Source: Deferrisomatales bacterium
GTDB taxonomy: Bacteria; Desulfobacterota; Deferrisomatia; Deferrisomatales; JARGFW01
Length of the DNA stretch: 64,000 nucleotides
Reading direction: 5' to 3'
Assembly (NCBI GenBank): GCA_029211085.1
Contig: JARGFW010000002.1
Coordinates: 19,091-83,090 of the forward strand
Below are positions 55,393-64,000 of this stretch, in pieces (position 1 is the first letter of the stretch; the number at the start of each line of letters is the position of its first letter). The notes beneath the pieces were generated by a model. It was not told the origin of the DNA. It ran no database searches and was given only the letters and a program-made list of their open reading frames with translations. The position numbers and the translations under genes are program-made.

Positions 55393-57111
55393 ATGCGGAC
55401 GAAATCGATCCCAAACGGTGAAGTACTCGTGAAGCGCTCGGCCAGGGCAGGCCTCGGCGCCCGCGGCGAGCCCCAGGTGTGGTCGCTCGGGGGATCCCTG
55501 GCCCTGGGGGTGCTGATGATCGTGGGGTTCCTGTTGCTGATCCTGTGGAACGGGATCGTGACCTTCTGGCCCAAACCAATCGAGGTGCTGCGCCTCCACG
55601 ACGGCAGGGTGATCGCCGGGGAGCGCACCCGCAGCGAGATCTACCGCCCGCGCCCCGACGAATTGGCCCGCTGGTCCGAGGAAGCCACCGGGACGGTGGC
55701 AGGGGACGGCATGGCCGGCCGCTCCCTGTACCGGATCGCCAACTTCGACCTCTACAACGAGGATTTCGCCTGGGTCTCCGACTACCAGATCGGCTCGCGC
55801 ACCCGGGACCCAGATTTCTATTTCGTGGAGCGCACCGAGTGGGGCCCCTTCGTGGGCAAGGTGGCGGCCCTGCACCTGGACTCCCAGGCTCTCGACGACG
55901 TGGGGAAGATTGTCGAGGTGCTTCCCCGGGAGCTCGAGGCGGCCGCCGAACGCCGCGAAACCCTCCGGACCCTCGAGCGCACGGAGCTCGGCAACATCAA
56001 CCGCGCCTTCGAGGAACTGCGGCTGGAGCTGAGGGCGGTGGCCCTGAAACACGGCGAGCAGAGCGAGCCGTACCGCAAGGCGCAGCTCGACCAGCGGGAA
56101 GAGATCGCCGAGCTGGAGGCGCGCCACCAGGAGCTTGCCGCGGAGGCACAGGCGGTCCGGGGCCAGGACCAGAAGTTCGAGCTGGTGCTGCAGGACGTGA
56201 ACGGCACCGAGAAGACCCTGCGGCTGAGCGACGTGGTGCGCCTGTACCCGGCCAACCGGCTGGGCGTGTTCGGCAAGGTGGGGGTCTACCTGTCCCGCTG
56301 GGCGGAGTTCCTGACCAGCGAGCCCCGGGAAGCGAACACCGAGGGCGGGGTCATGCCCGCCATCTTCGGTACCTTCGCCATGACCCTGCTGATGGTGCTG
56401 TTCGTGGCCCCGTTCGGGGTGCTGGCGGCCCTGTACCTGAGCGAGTACGCGAAGCAGGGGCGCATCGTCAGCGCCGTGCGCGTCTCGGTCAACAACCTGG
56501 CCGGGGTACCTTCCATCGTCTACGGGGTGTTCGGCCTGGGGTTCTTCGCCTACCTGGTGGGCGGCGGGATCGACCAGTGGCTGTTCCCCGAGCGTCTGCC
56601 CAGCCCCACCTTCGGCACGGGCGGCCTGCTGTGGGCTTCCCTGACCCTGGCCCTCATGACGGTTCCGGTGGTGATCGTCGCCACGGAAGAGGCCCTCTCC
56701 GCGGTCCCCCAGTCCATGCGCGAAGGGTCCCTGGCGTGCGGCGCCTCCAAGTGGCAGACGGTGCGCAACATCGTGCTGCCCCGGGCCATGCCCGGGATCA
56801 TGACGGGGCTGATCCTGGCCATGGCCCGCGGGGCGGGTGAGGTGGCCCCGCTGATGCTGGTGGGGGTGGTGAAGCTGGCGCCGGACCTGCCCATCGACGG
56901 CGTCTTTCCCTACGTGCACCTGGAACGTAGCTTCATGCACCTGGGCTTTCACATCTTCGACGTCGGCTTCCAGTCCCGCAACTCCGAGGCGGGCAAGCCG
57001 ATGGTGTTCGTTACGACCCTGCTCCTGATTGCGATCGTGGCGCTCATGAACGCCGTCGCCATCGTCATCCGGAACCGGCTCAAGCGCAGATTCGCGACGG
57101 GGCATTTCTGA
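55393..57111 (+). CDS. pstA: Phosphate ABC transporter permease PstA
   Basis: [61 protein letters not shown]...[61 protein letters not shown]. Confidence 0.93.
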   Translation: MRTKSIPNGEVLVKRSARAGLGARGEPQVWSLGGSLALGVLMIVGFLLLILWNGIVTFWPKPIEVLRLHDGRVIAGERTRSEIYRPRPDELARWSEEATGTVAGDGMAGRSLYRIANFDLYNEDFAWVSDYQIGSRTRDPDFYFVERTEWGPFVGKVAALHLDSQALDDVGKIVEVLPRELEAAAERRETLRTLERTELGNINRAFEELRLELRAVALKHGEQSEPYRKAQLDQREEIAELEARHQELAAEAQAVRGQDQKFELVLQDVNGTEKTLRLSDVVRLYPANRLGVFGKVGVYLSRWAEFLTSEPREANTEGGVMPAIFGTFAMTLLMVLFVAPFGVLAALYLSEYAKQGRIVSAVRVSVNNLAGVPSIVYGVFGLGFFAYLVGGGIDQWLFPERLPSPTFGTGGLLWASLTLALMTVPVVIVATEEALSAVPQSMREGSLACGASKWQTVRNIVLPRAMPGIMTGLILAMARGAGEVAPLMLVGVVKLAPDLPIDGVFPYVHLERSFMHLGFHIFDVGFQSRNSEAGKPMVFVTTLLLIAIVALMNAVAIVIRNRLKRRFATGHF

Positions 57112-57112
57112 C

Positions 57113-57934
57113 ATGCAAACGGCAGCGGCACCTGTGGACCGTTACGAAGAGACCATCTACCACGAGAAACTGGGGCCCGACGGCCCGCTGGTGGTGATCG
57201 AGAACTTCAACCTGTGGTACGGCCAGGCCCAGGCCCTCTACGATGTCACCCTGAATTTGCAGAAGGGGCTGGTGACCGCGTTGATCGGCCCCTCAGGCTG
57301 CGGCAAGTCCACCCTGCTGCGGTCCCTGAATCGCATGAACGATCTCATCGACGGGCTGCGGGTGGCGGGCGGTGTGCGTTTCGACGGGCAGGACATCTTC
57401 GCCCGGGATCTCGACGTCATCGGGTTGAGAAAACGCATGGGCATGGTCTTCCAGAAGCCCAACCCGTTCCCCATGTCGATCGCCGAGAACGTCACCTATC
57501 CACTGAAAGTCGATGGGGTGCGCGACCGGTCCCTGCTGGAAGCGATCATGGAGAAGGCTTTGCGCGGGGCGGCGCTGTGGGACGAGGTCAAGGATCGGCT
57601 GAAGGAGAGCGCGCTGGGCCTGTCCGGCGGCCAGCAGCAGCGGCTGTGCATCGCCCGGGCCATCGCCGCAGACCCCGACGTGCTGCTCATGGACGAGCCG
57701 TGCAGCGCGTTGGATCCCGTGGCCACGGCGAAGATCGAGGAGCTGATGGAGGAACTCAGCGGCCGGTACACCATCGTCATCGTCACCCACAACATGCAGC
57801 AGGCGGCGCGGGTCTCCCACAACACGGCGTTCATGTACCTGGGCCGGCTGATCGAGTACGGTGAGACCCTCAAGATCTTCACCACACCCAAGGGCGACCG
57901 CACCAAGGAATACGTCACGGGCCGCTTCGGCTAA
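57113..57934 (+). CDS. pstB: Phosphate ABC transporter ATP-binding protein PstB
   Basis: [76 protein letters not shown]...[43 protein letters not shown]. Confidence 0.97.
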   Translation: MQTAAAPVDRYEETIYHEKLGPDGPLVVIENFNLWYGQAQALYDVTLNLQKGLVTALIGPSGCGKSTLLRSLNRMNDLIDGLRVAGGVRFDGQDIFARDLDVIGLRKRMGMVFQKPNPFPMSIAENVTYPLKVDGVRDRSLLEAIMEKALRGAALWDEVKDRLKESALGLSGGQQQRLCIARAIAADPDVLLMDEPCSALDPVATAKIEELMEELSGRYTIVIVTHNMQQAARVSHNTAFMYLGRLIEYGETLKIFTTPKGDRTKEYVTGRFG

Positions 57935-57946
57935 GGGGACAGGCAG

Positions 57947-58642
57947 ATGAAGCAACACACGAGTAGAGCCTTCGCGCAGGAACTGGAACAACTGAGAGAA
58001 ATGGTCCTGCGCATGGGTGGCCACGTGGAGACCGCCATCGCCGAGGCCATGCGCGCCCTGGTGGAGCGCGACCCGGACCTGGCCCGCAAATGCATCGGCG
58101 AGGACCACGCCGTCAACAAGATGGAGGTGGACATCGACGAACTGTGCGTCAGCATCCTGGCGCGCCGTCAACCGGCGGCGGAGGACCTGCGGCTGCTGAT
58201 CAGTGGACTCAAAACCTCCACGGACCTGGAACGGATCGGCGACCTGACGGTGAACATGTGCGAGCGAACCCTGGATCTCCTGGAGGTCCCGCCGCTGAAA
58301 CCCCTGATCGACCTGCCCCGCATGGCCGAACTGGCCGGCGGCATGTTGAGCGACGCCTTGAACGCCTACGTGAAGGGGGACGCGGAGCTCGCCCAGGAGG
58401 TGTGCATCCGCGACGATCTGGTCGATCGGCTGAACGAGCAGGTGTTCCGGGAACTGATCACCTACATCATGGAGGACCCCCACACCATCTCCCAGGCCCT
58501 GGCGCTGATGATGATCTCCCGCTACCTGGAGCGGATCGCCGACCACGCCACCAACATCGCGGAGATGGTGATCTATCAGGTGAAGGGCCGAGACATCCGC
58601 CACATGCGGGTCGGCGAGGAACACGCCGGAAAACCGGTGTAG
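57947..58642 (+). CDS. phoU: Phosphate signalling regulator PhoU
   Basis: MKQHTSRAFAQELEQLREMVLRMGGHVETAIAEAMRALVERDPDLARKCIGEDHAVNKMEVDIDELCVSILARRQPAAEDLRLLISGLKTSTDLERIGD. Confidence 0.96.
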   Translation: MKQHTSRAFAQELEQLREMVLRMGGHVETAIAEAMRALVERDPDLARKCIGEDHAVNKMEVDIDELCVSILARRQPAAEDLRLLISGLKTSTDLERIGDLTVNMCERTLDLLEVPPLKPLIDLPRMAELAGGMLSDALNAYVKGDAELAQEVCIRDDLVDRLNEQVFRELITYIMEDPHTISQALALMMISRYLERIADHATNIAEMVIYQVKGRDIRHMRVGEEHAGKPV

Positions 58643-58650
58643 GGTGGGGC

Positions 58651-59346
58651 ATGGCGAGAATCCTGGTAGTCGATGACGAGAAGGATCTGCTGGAACTGCT
58701 GCAGTTCAACCTGGAGGTGTCCGGCCATGGGGTCGCGACCGCCACAACCGGGTGGGAAGGGCTGGAAAGGGCCCGCGCCGACAAACCCGATCTGGTGGTG
58801 CTGGATGTGATGCTGCCCGACCTGATCGGCTTCGAGGTCCTCAGGAAACTGCGCGAGAGAGAGGAGACCCGCTCGATACCGGTGATCCTGTTGACGGCCC
58901 GGGGCGAGGAGTCCGACGTGCTGGTGGGCTTCGAACTGGGTGCCGACGACTATGTCTGCAAGCCGTTCAGCCCCAAGGAGCTGCTCGCGCGCATCCGGGC
59001 GGTTCTCCTGCGCGGCCGCGACACGGCGGGCGGAGCGCAGTGCGTGCGCTTCGGCAGTCTGGAGGTGGATATATACAGTCACCAGGCGCGCAAGAACGGC
59101 CAGGAGATCACCCTGAGCCCCCAGGAGTTCAAGCTGCTGGCGTTCCTGGCGACCCACCCCAGGCGGGTGTTCACCCGCGAGAGCCTGCTGGCCCATGCCT
59201 GGGGCACGGATGTGTACGTGGATCCTCGGACCGTGGACGTGCACATTCGACGATTGAGGACCCAGGTAGAGGACGACCCCTCGAAGCCGCGCTTTCTGGA
59301 GACGGTGCGCGGAACCGGTTACCGCTTCAATCCCAACGTGACATAG
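58651..59346 (+). CDS. phoB: Phosphate regulon response regulator PhoB
   Basis: MARILVVDDEKDLLELLQFNLEVSGHGVATATTGWEGLERARADKPDLVVLDVMLPDLIGFEVLRKLR...; wHTH VDVHIRRLRTQVEDDPSKPRFLETVRGTGYRFNPNVT. Confidence 0.94.
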   Translation: MARILVVDDEKDLLELLQFNLEVSGHGVATATTGWEGLERARADKPDLVVLDVMLPDLIGFEVLRKLREREETRSIPVILLTARGEESDVLVGFELGADDYVCKPFSPKELLARIRAVLLRGRDTAGGAQCVRFGSLEVDIYSHQARKNGQEITLSPQEFKLLAFLATHPRRVFTRESLLAHAWGTDVYVDPRTVDVHIRRLRTQVEDDPSKPRFLETVRGTGYRFNPNVT

Positions 59347-59354
59347 GGGACAAG

Positions 59355-61094
59355 GTGCGCAACTCGATTCTCTCCCGCCTGGTCTTCCACTCCATTCTGG
59401 CCCTATTGGCGCTGTTGGTCACCGCCGGTTTTCTGCTCGACCGGTATCTGAGTGAGCGAGAGATCGGGCGGCTGGAAGGTGAGTTGGCGCGAGCCGCCGG
59501 AGTGGCGGCCATCTTCCTCGATGACGGTGTCGGCGCGTTGGAGCGGAACCTCAAGGAGCTCAGCGCGCGCTCCGGGATGCGCTACACGGTCATTCGGAGA
59601 GACGGGGTCGTGCTCGCGGATTCCTCAGCCGACCCGGCTAGCATGGATAACCACGCGGACCGGCCCGAGATCGCCACGGCACTCCAGGGTCGCAAGGGGT
59701 CGTCGCAACGTGCCAGCCCGACCCTCGATTTGGGTATGCTCTATGTGGCCATTCCCACCGACCCGGTGATCCGGGTGGCGAAGCCGGTTGCCGAGGTCGA
59801 CGTCCTCCTCCAGCAGATCCGGCGGCGGATCGTCCTCGCCTGCGTTCCTGCCTTTTTGCTGGGGCTGGCGCTTTCGGTAGGACTCTCCCTGGGGCTCAAG
59901 CGGCGCATCCAAACCATGGAGCGCTTCGCCAAGAAGCTGGCCGCAGGGCAGTACGAAAAGGCGCTCGCAGTCTGGGGCAGTGACGAGCTGGGCAGCCTGG
60001 AGATCAGCCTCGACGGGCTGCGGGTGGAGCTGGAACGTCAGATCAATCAGATCAATGCAGACCGGGAACGGCTGCTGTCGCTGCTGGACGGGATTCCCGA
60101 TGCCGTGCTCCTGTTCGACGCCTCCAGTCGTTTGACGGCCCACAACCGGATGGCGGAGCGCTTGCTGGAGCTGGTCGGGAAAGGTACGGCCGGCGTGTAC
60201 GGGGCCGAGGTGATTCGCCACCCAGGGATTCTTCGCAGGCTCGATGCGGCGTGCCACGGGGAGGCGATCGACCCCGCCCCCCTCGGCGTGCACTGGGACA
60301 AGGGCAATCGGGAACTCAGTGTCACCTTCCATGCGGTGAAGACCGGTAGGGGCGAGAACCACATCCTGGTCCTGCTGCGGGACATGACCCACGAGGCACA
60401 CCTGGAGAAGGTCCGCACCGACTTCATCGCCAACATGGCCCATGAGCTCCGCACCCCGCTGACCGCCCTGCGCGGCGCTTCCGAGACCCTCCTGACCACC
60501 GGCAGGGACAATCCCGCGCTGCTGGAGCGCTTTCTGGGCACCATCAACCGTCACGCGGAGCGGCTCGGCAACATCCTGGCCGACATTTCCCAACTCGCGC
60601 TCACCGAGAGCGGCGCGGTCCAGGCGAAGCCCACCCCTCACGACGCGCGGGCAGTGGTCGCGGAGGTGCTGGCCCTGTTCGGCGACCAGGCGGAGCGCGC
60701 CGGCGTTTCCCTGCTGAATGCCTCGCCGGCCGGGGCGGTGCCCCTCGTCTCGGACGTGGAGGTGGTGGAGTCGATCCTCGTCAATTTGGTGCAGAACGGG
60801 GTCCGATACACCCCCAAGGGCGGCACGGTGACCGTGGGCGTTCAGTCGCTGCCCGAGGGGAAGGTGGAGTACTCGGTGCGAGACACCGGAATTGGCATCC
60901 CACCCCGCGACCTGCCCCGCGTGACCGAGCGCTTCTACCGGGTCGATGCCGGGCGCTCGCGGGACAGCGGCGGCACCGGGCTGGGGCTGAGCATCGTCAA
61001 ACACCTGGTGGGCCTGCTGGAGGGTGAGTTGGCCATCGAGAGCGAGTACGGGAAGGGCACCGCGGTTCGGGTCACCCTGCCGTCCCTCGGCTGA
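59355..61094 (+). CDS. phoR: Phosphate regulon sensor kinase PhoR
   Basis: GTG start; RTDFIANMAHELRTPLTALRGASETLLTTG; NLVQNGVRYTPKGG; DTGIGIPPRDLPRVTERFYRVDAGRSRDSGGTGLGLSIVKHLV; PAS-like LLSLLDGIPDAVLLFDASSRLTAHNRMAERLL. Confidence 0.92.
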   Translation: MRNSILSRLVFHSILALLALLVTAGFLLDRYLSEREIGRLEGELARAAGVAAIFLDDGVGALERNLKELSARSGMRYTVIRRDGVVLADSSADPASMDNHADRPEIATALQGRKGSSQRASPTLDLGMLYVAIPTDPVIRVAKPVAEVDVLLQQIRRRIVLACVPAFLLGLALSVGLSLGLKRRIQTMERFAKKLAAGQYEKALAVWGSDELGSLEISLDGLRVELERQINQINADRERLLSLLDGIPDAVLLFDASSRLTAHNRMAERLLELVGKGTAGVYGAEVIRHPGILRRLDAACHGEAIDPAPLGVHWDKGNRELSVTFHAVKTGRGENHILVLLRDMTHEAHLEKVRTDFIANMAHELRTPLTALRGASETLLTTGRDNPALLERFLGTINRHAERLGNILADISQLALTESGAVQAKPTPHDARAVVAEVLALFGDQAERAGVSLLNASPAGAVPLVSDVEVVESILVNLVQNGVRYTPKGGTVTVGVQSLPEGKVEYSVRDTGIGIPPRDLPRVTERFYRVDAGRSRDSGGTGLGLSIVKHLVGLLEGELAIESEYGKGTAVRVTLPSLG

Positions 61095-61165
61095 ACGGCA
61101 CCGGATCCGGGTCTCCAAAGATCTGTCCCCCCCCGGCACCCTTTTCACCAAACCACAACGCGGCC

Positions 61166-61183
61166 ATAACAATCCGGTAACAC
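61166..61183 (+). promoter_or_regulatory. Pho-box-like site upstream of pstS
   Basis: ATAACAA-TCCG-GTAACAC, same architecture and spacer as 52609-52626. Confidence 0.6.
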
Positions 61184-61284
61184 CGCGGCAGTAAACTCCC
61201 CCACAAGAAACTCAAGCAGCCTGCAACCCGTTGCGCGGCGTCGGATTGCGGGTTCTACGGAAGCGCCGCCTGGAGTGGAGTCAA

Positions 61285-62256
61285 ATGAGAGTATTCATCA
61301 AGGGATTGTCGATCACCGGATTGGCCCTGTGCCTGGCTGCCCCGAGCCTGGCACTGGAAGTGGACTCGAAGATTCAGCCGTACAGCAAAGTGAGCGGGGT
61401 CTCCGGCAGCATCAAGTCGGTGGGCAGTGACACCCTCAACAACCTGATGACCCTGTGGTCGGAGGGCTACCGCGCGTCCTACCCCGCCGTGAGGATCGAG
61501 ATCGAGGGCAAGGGGTCCTCCACCGCGCCCCCGGCGCTGATCCAGGGCACCTCGCACTTCGGCCCCATGTCGCGCGCCATGAAGGGCAAGGAGTCAGACG
61601 AGTTCGAAAAGAAATTCGGCTACAAGCCCTCCCGGGTGCGGGTGGCGGTTGACGCCCTGGCGGTGTTCGTGAACAAGGACAACCCGCTCCAGTGTCTCTC
61701 CATGAAGCAGCTCGATGCGATCTTCTCCAAGAACCGCAAGGGCGGCTACCCGGACGACATCCACACCTGGGGCGAACTGGGCCTGACCGGCGAGTGGGCC
61801 AACAAGCCGATCTCCCTGTACGGCCGCAACTCGGCCTCGGGCACCTATGGGTTCTTCAAAGAGGAAGCGCTCTTCAAGGGCGACTACAAGGACAGTGTCA
61901 AGGAGCAGCCCGGTTCCTCGGCTGTCGTGCAGGGCGTCGCTTCCGACAAGTACGGCATCGGTTACTCCGGCGTGGGCTACAAGACCGCCGACGTGCGCAC
62001 CGTGCCCCTGTCCGGCGAGGGCGGGTCCTGTTACGACGCCAACGCCGAAAACGCCTACAGCGGCGACTACCCCCTGGCCCGGTTCCTCTTCGTCTACCTC
62101 AACAAGAACCCCAACACCGGTCTCGACCCCCTGCGGGGCGAGTTCATCAAGTACGTGTTCTCCAAGGAAGGCCAGATCGCCGTCATCAAGGACGGGTACT
62201 TCCCGGTGTCGAAAGCCCTTGCCGATCAAGACCTTGCCGGGATCGGTCTGAAGTAG
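61285..62256 (+). CDS. pstS: Phosphate ABC transporter substrate-binding protein (PstS family)
   Basis: Signal peptide; ISGSIKSVGSDTLNNLMTLWSEGYRASYPAVRIEIEGKGSSTAPPALIQGTSHFGPMSRAMKGKE...ISLYGRNSASGTYGFFKEEAL. Confidence 0.92.
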   Translation: MRVFIKGLSITGLALCLAAPSLALEVDSKIQPYSKVSGVSGSIKSVGSDTLNNLMTLWSEGYRASYPAVRIEIEGKGSSTAPPALIQGTSHFGPMSRAMKGKESDEFEKKFGYKPSRVRVAVDALAVFVNKDNPLQCLSMKQLDAIFSKNRKGGYPDDIHTWGELGLTGEWANKPISLYGRNSASGTYGFFKEEALFKGDYKDSVKEQPGSSAVVQGVASDKYGIGYSGVGYKTADVRTVPLSGEGGSCYDANAENAYSGDYPLARFLFVYLNKNPNTGLDPLRGEFIKYVFSKEGQIAVIKDGYFPVSKALADQDLAGIGLK

Positions 62257-62543
62257 CACCGAGCGATCCGCGTATCTCCAACCGATCCACCTCATGTTGA
62301 GCGGCCGGGTTCCCCCGGCCGCTTCTTCTTGTCTGGTTCCCGAGGTGCAACAAGGTTTCCCCGTCATCTGGAGCACAGATGTTATCCTCGCCGGGGAGCG
62401 ACGGTGGCTGCCCTTCGGACGCGCAAGAGGAGTTTGCGGGGTTTGATCGGATCGCTGCTGTGGCGGGGGGGGGTAGCGGCAGTTACCCAGGTAGGCAGCC
62501 CTCGGGTTGAGGCTCTCGCTGCCGCCTGGGGGCTGACTGGGGG

Positions 62544-62834
62544 TCAGGCCTCGGGATTAGGGAAGCGGCCCCGGTAGAGAAGCCGTTCCCACCACCGCGC
62601 CTTCCGCAACGCCGGATCGTCGGCAGCCAGTTCGTACTGCTTGCCACGGCGGGTACGGACCAGGATCGTGCCGTCGGATTGCACCCCAGTGACGACCCAG
62701 AACTTGTCCACATGATACGTGTAGGTTTCACCGCGCGGTGCAGGGTGGACGTCCGTGGCGCGTGGCCCGGGGTGGGGTGAGTGTTTGGTTCTGCGGTAGA
62801 TCACCGCGTCTGTTGGTTTGAATCGACGGTCCAT
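62544..62834 (-). CDS. Hypothetical protein
   Basis: MDRRFKPTDAVIYRRTKHSPHPGPRATDVHPAPRGETYTYHVDKFWVVTGVQSDGTILVRTRRGKQYELAADDPALRKARWWERLLYRGRFP; coherent, non-repetitive composition. Confidence 0.7.
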   Translation of the reverse strand: MDRRFKPTDAVIYRRTKHSPHPGPRATDVHPAPRGETYTYHVDKFWVVTGVQSDGTILVRTRRGKQYELAADDPALRKARWWERLLYRGRFPNPEA

Positions 62835-63096
62835 CATGTGTTCCCCATTTCATAAGAGCGATCGGTGCAACACCCGTGGTCTGCTCGGGCCAACCCCCAG
62901 CCAGTCCGGCAGGGACGGTAGGCTGGTTCACTGCACCGCGGCACGCCCACGGCTAGCATACACTACCTTGTAGGGCGTGTATATTTGCGCCCGATCCCGG
63001 CAATCTCGAGTCGCGACGTTGGAACCTGTCCTTGCTCGACGTGGTCCGGGCGACGCGGCCGGGGCCACGGGCCCCCGAGGCAGAACGTGACGAAAA

Positions 63097-63118
63097 ACCC
63101 CGGGCCGAGGCCCGGGGT
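63097..63118. terminator. Terminator-like hairpin
   Basis: accccgggcc-ga-ggcccggggt perfect 10-bp stem, flanked by A-rich aaaaa (T tract when read on the minus strand). Confidence 0.65.
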
Positions 63119-63162
63119 CGCTGTTCGTGTTTCGGTACTGCAATGGCAAGGGCCGCGTGTGG

Positions 63163-63453
63163 CTACTCCGGCCCGTCTTTCCGAGCCTCCCCGCCGGCCC
63201 GGTGCTGGTCGCGTCGGTGCAGAAGATCCGTCAGGGTGAACTCGACCCCGCCCTTTTCTCCGGAGAACAGCCCCGGGCCCTCAGCCACTTCCCGCTCACC
63301 GTCGGCGCCGTTCTGGTATGTCGCGCCGTTGGTCTGCCGAACGCCGGCTCCGGCACCACAGCCGAAGATGCCGGCAGACAGACAACCCATGAGCAGGGCG
63401 AGAACGAGGGGCCCGATGGCCTTTGGCGCGCGACTTCCGATCATGGCGGCCAT
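63163..63453 (-). CDS. Small hypothetical protein with lipoprotein/signal-like N-terminus
   Basis: MAAMIGSRAPKAIGPLVLALLMGCLSAGIFGCGAGAGVRQTNGATYQNGADGEREVAEGPGLFSGEKGGVEFTLTDLLHRRDQHRAGGEARKDGPE. Confidence 0.55.
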   Translation of the reverse strand: MAAMIGSRAPKAIGPLVLALLMGCLSAGIFGCGAGAGVRQTNGATYQNGADGEREVAEGPGLFSGEKGGVEFTLTDLLHRRDQHRAGGEARKDGPE

Positions 63454-63459
63454 CGTGCC

Positions 63460-64000
63460 CTAGAACTTGACCCGGGCGCCAGCAAGGAATCCGGAGATCG
63501 TGTCGAAGTCCCCACCCTTCCGGTCGAGGTCGTGGCTGCGGTAGCCGGCGTACAACTCCGTGCCGTACTCGTCGAGTTTCTGCACCAACTGCACGCCGAA
63601 CACCTTGGCTTCGTCGTCGTCCTGCTTTACGTCGTTGAAGACACCGTAGTCCACGGAGAATGCGGTCTTGCCCAGATCGGAGAACTTCCGCTGGTAGCCG
63701 AGCTTTCCGTAGAAGTAGGTGGGATCCTCGCGGCCGCTTTGGTCGCGCACTTGCTTCGCACTGGCGACGGTGAGGTTGATGCCGGAGTCGTGGAGCACGG
63801 ATATGGAACCCGAGTTGGCCTCGGTCCTGGCGGCTGTGCCCTCGTAGGCGTGGGCGACTGCGGCCTCTATCTTCAGACCCGCGACCTTGCCTGTATACCG
63901 TAAGGCCACGTCGCAGCGGTCTTCCTGGACCAGCGAACCGGACAGCGTGAAGCCGAACAGTGAGGGGCTATCGTAGCGTACCCGGTCTCTGCGACTGAGA
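63460..64000 (-). CDS. Porin-like outer membrane protein, partial (C-terminal part; gene continues beyond the window)
   Basis: ...RVRYDSPSLFGFTLSGSLVQEDRCDVALRYTGKVAGLKIEAAVAHAYEG...FSDLGKTAFSVDYGVFNDV...VQKLDEYGTELYAGYRSHDLDRKGGDFDTISGFLAGARVKF; beta-barrel strands with terminal aromatic F. Confidence 0.85.
   Translation of the reverse strand, partial: LSRRDRVRYDSPSLFGFTLSGSLVQEDRCDVALRYTGKVAGLKIEAAVAHAYEGTAARTEANSGSISVLHDSGINLTVASAKQVRDQSGREDPTYFYGKLGYQRKFSDLGKTAFSVDYGVFNDVKQDDDEAKVFGVQLVQKLDEYGTELYAGYRSHDLDRKGGDFDTISGFLAGARVKF

Noticed and set aside
53470-57114. 1214-aa minus-strand ORF
   Set aside because: Antisense shadow of pstC/pstA; His/Gln/Gly-rich with no recognisable motif.
1-64000. 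tRNA/rRNA genes, prophage or transposase
   Set aside because: No cloverleaf/TPsiC-like sequences, rRNA conserved blocks, integrase, transposase or phage structural proteins were recognised; a tRNAscan/ISfinder run would settle this.

Overview
The window is a high-GC bacterial chromosome segment, Gram-negative and proteobacterial in character (porin, TRAP and Pst transporters, LapA, PhoBR). It is about 90% coding. Most loci are ordinary: alpha-glucan phosphorylase, CorA, HtrA/DegP, an NhaD-like antiporter, a large TPR protein, MetY, a two-component system, MarR plus two ABC exporters, a GlxA-type AraC regulator, an MFS transporter, a PerM-like protein, an RlmI-like methyltransferase, a CDF transporter, and a full pstCAB-phoU-phoB-phoR-pstS locus with two Pho-box-like sites. 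Two loci stand out. (1) A tight minus-strand operon at about 30.6-43.1 kb encodes a TRAP transporter, a three-subunit molybdenum hydroxylase, a 6-hydroxynicotinate-reductase-like Fe-S protein, an enamidase-like amidohydrolase, UPF0280, DUF1185 and an ALDH6/MMSDH-like aldehyde dehydrogenase. I read it as a reductive N-heteroaromatic (nicotinate-type) catabolic pathway that may end in a CoA-acylating oxidative decarboxylation. (2) A conspicuously lower-GC two-gene cassette at about 17.3-19.15 kb pairs a protein carrying a HEPN-like R-X4-H motif (IRNAADHG) with a putative winged-helix/DUF5343-like protein. Palindromic operator-like repeats lie upstream, making it a candidate defence or toxin-antitoxin module. 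There are also gene remnants (mprF C-terminus, frameshifted multihaem cytochrome, truncated PLD), dispersed intergenic inverted repeats and a sigma28-like promoter. I saw no tRNA, rRNA, CRISPR array or transposase. All family calls come from reading the sequence and from memory of the families; no database search was run.
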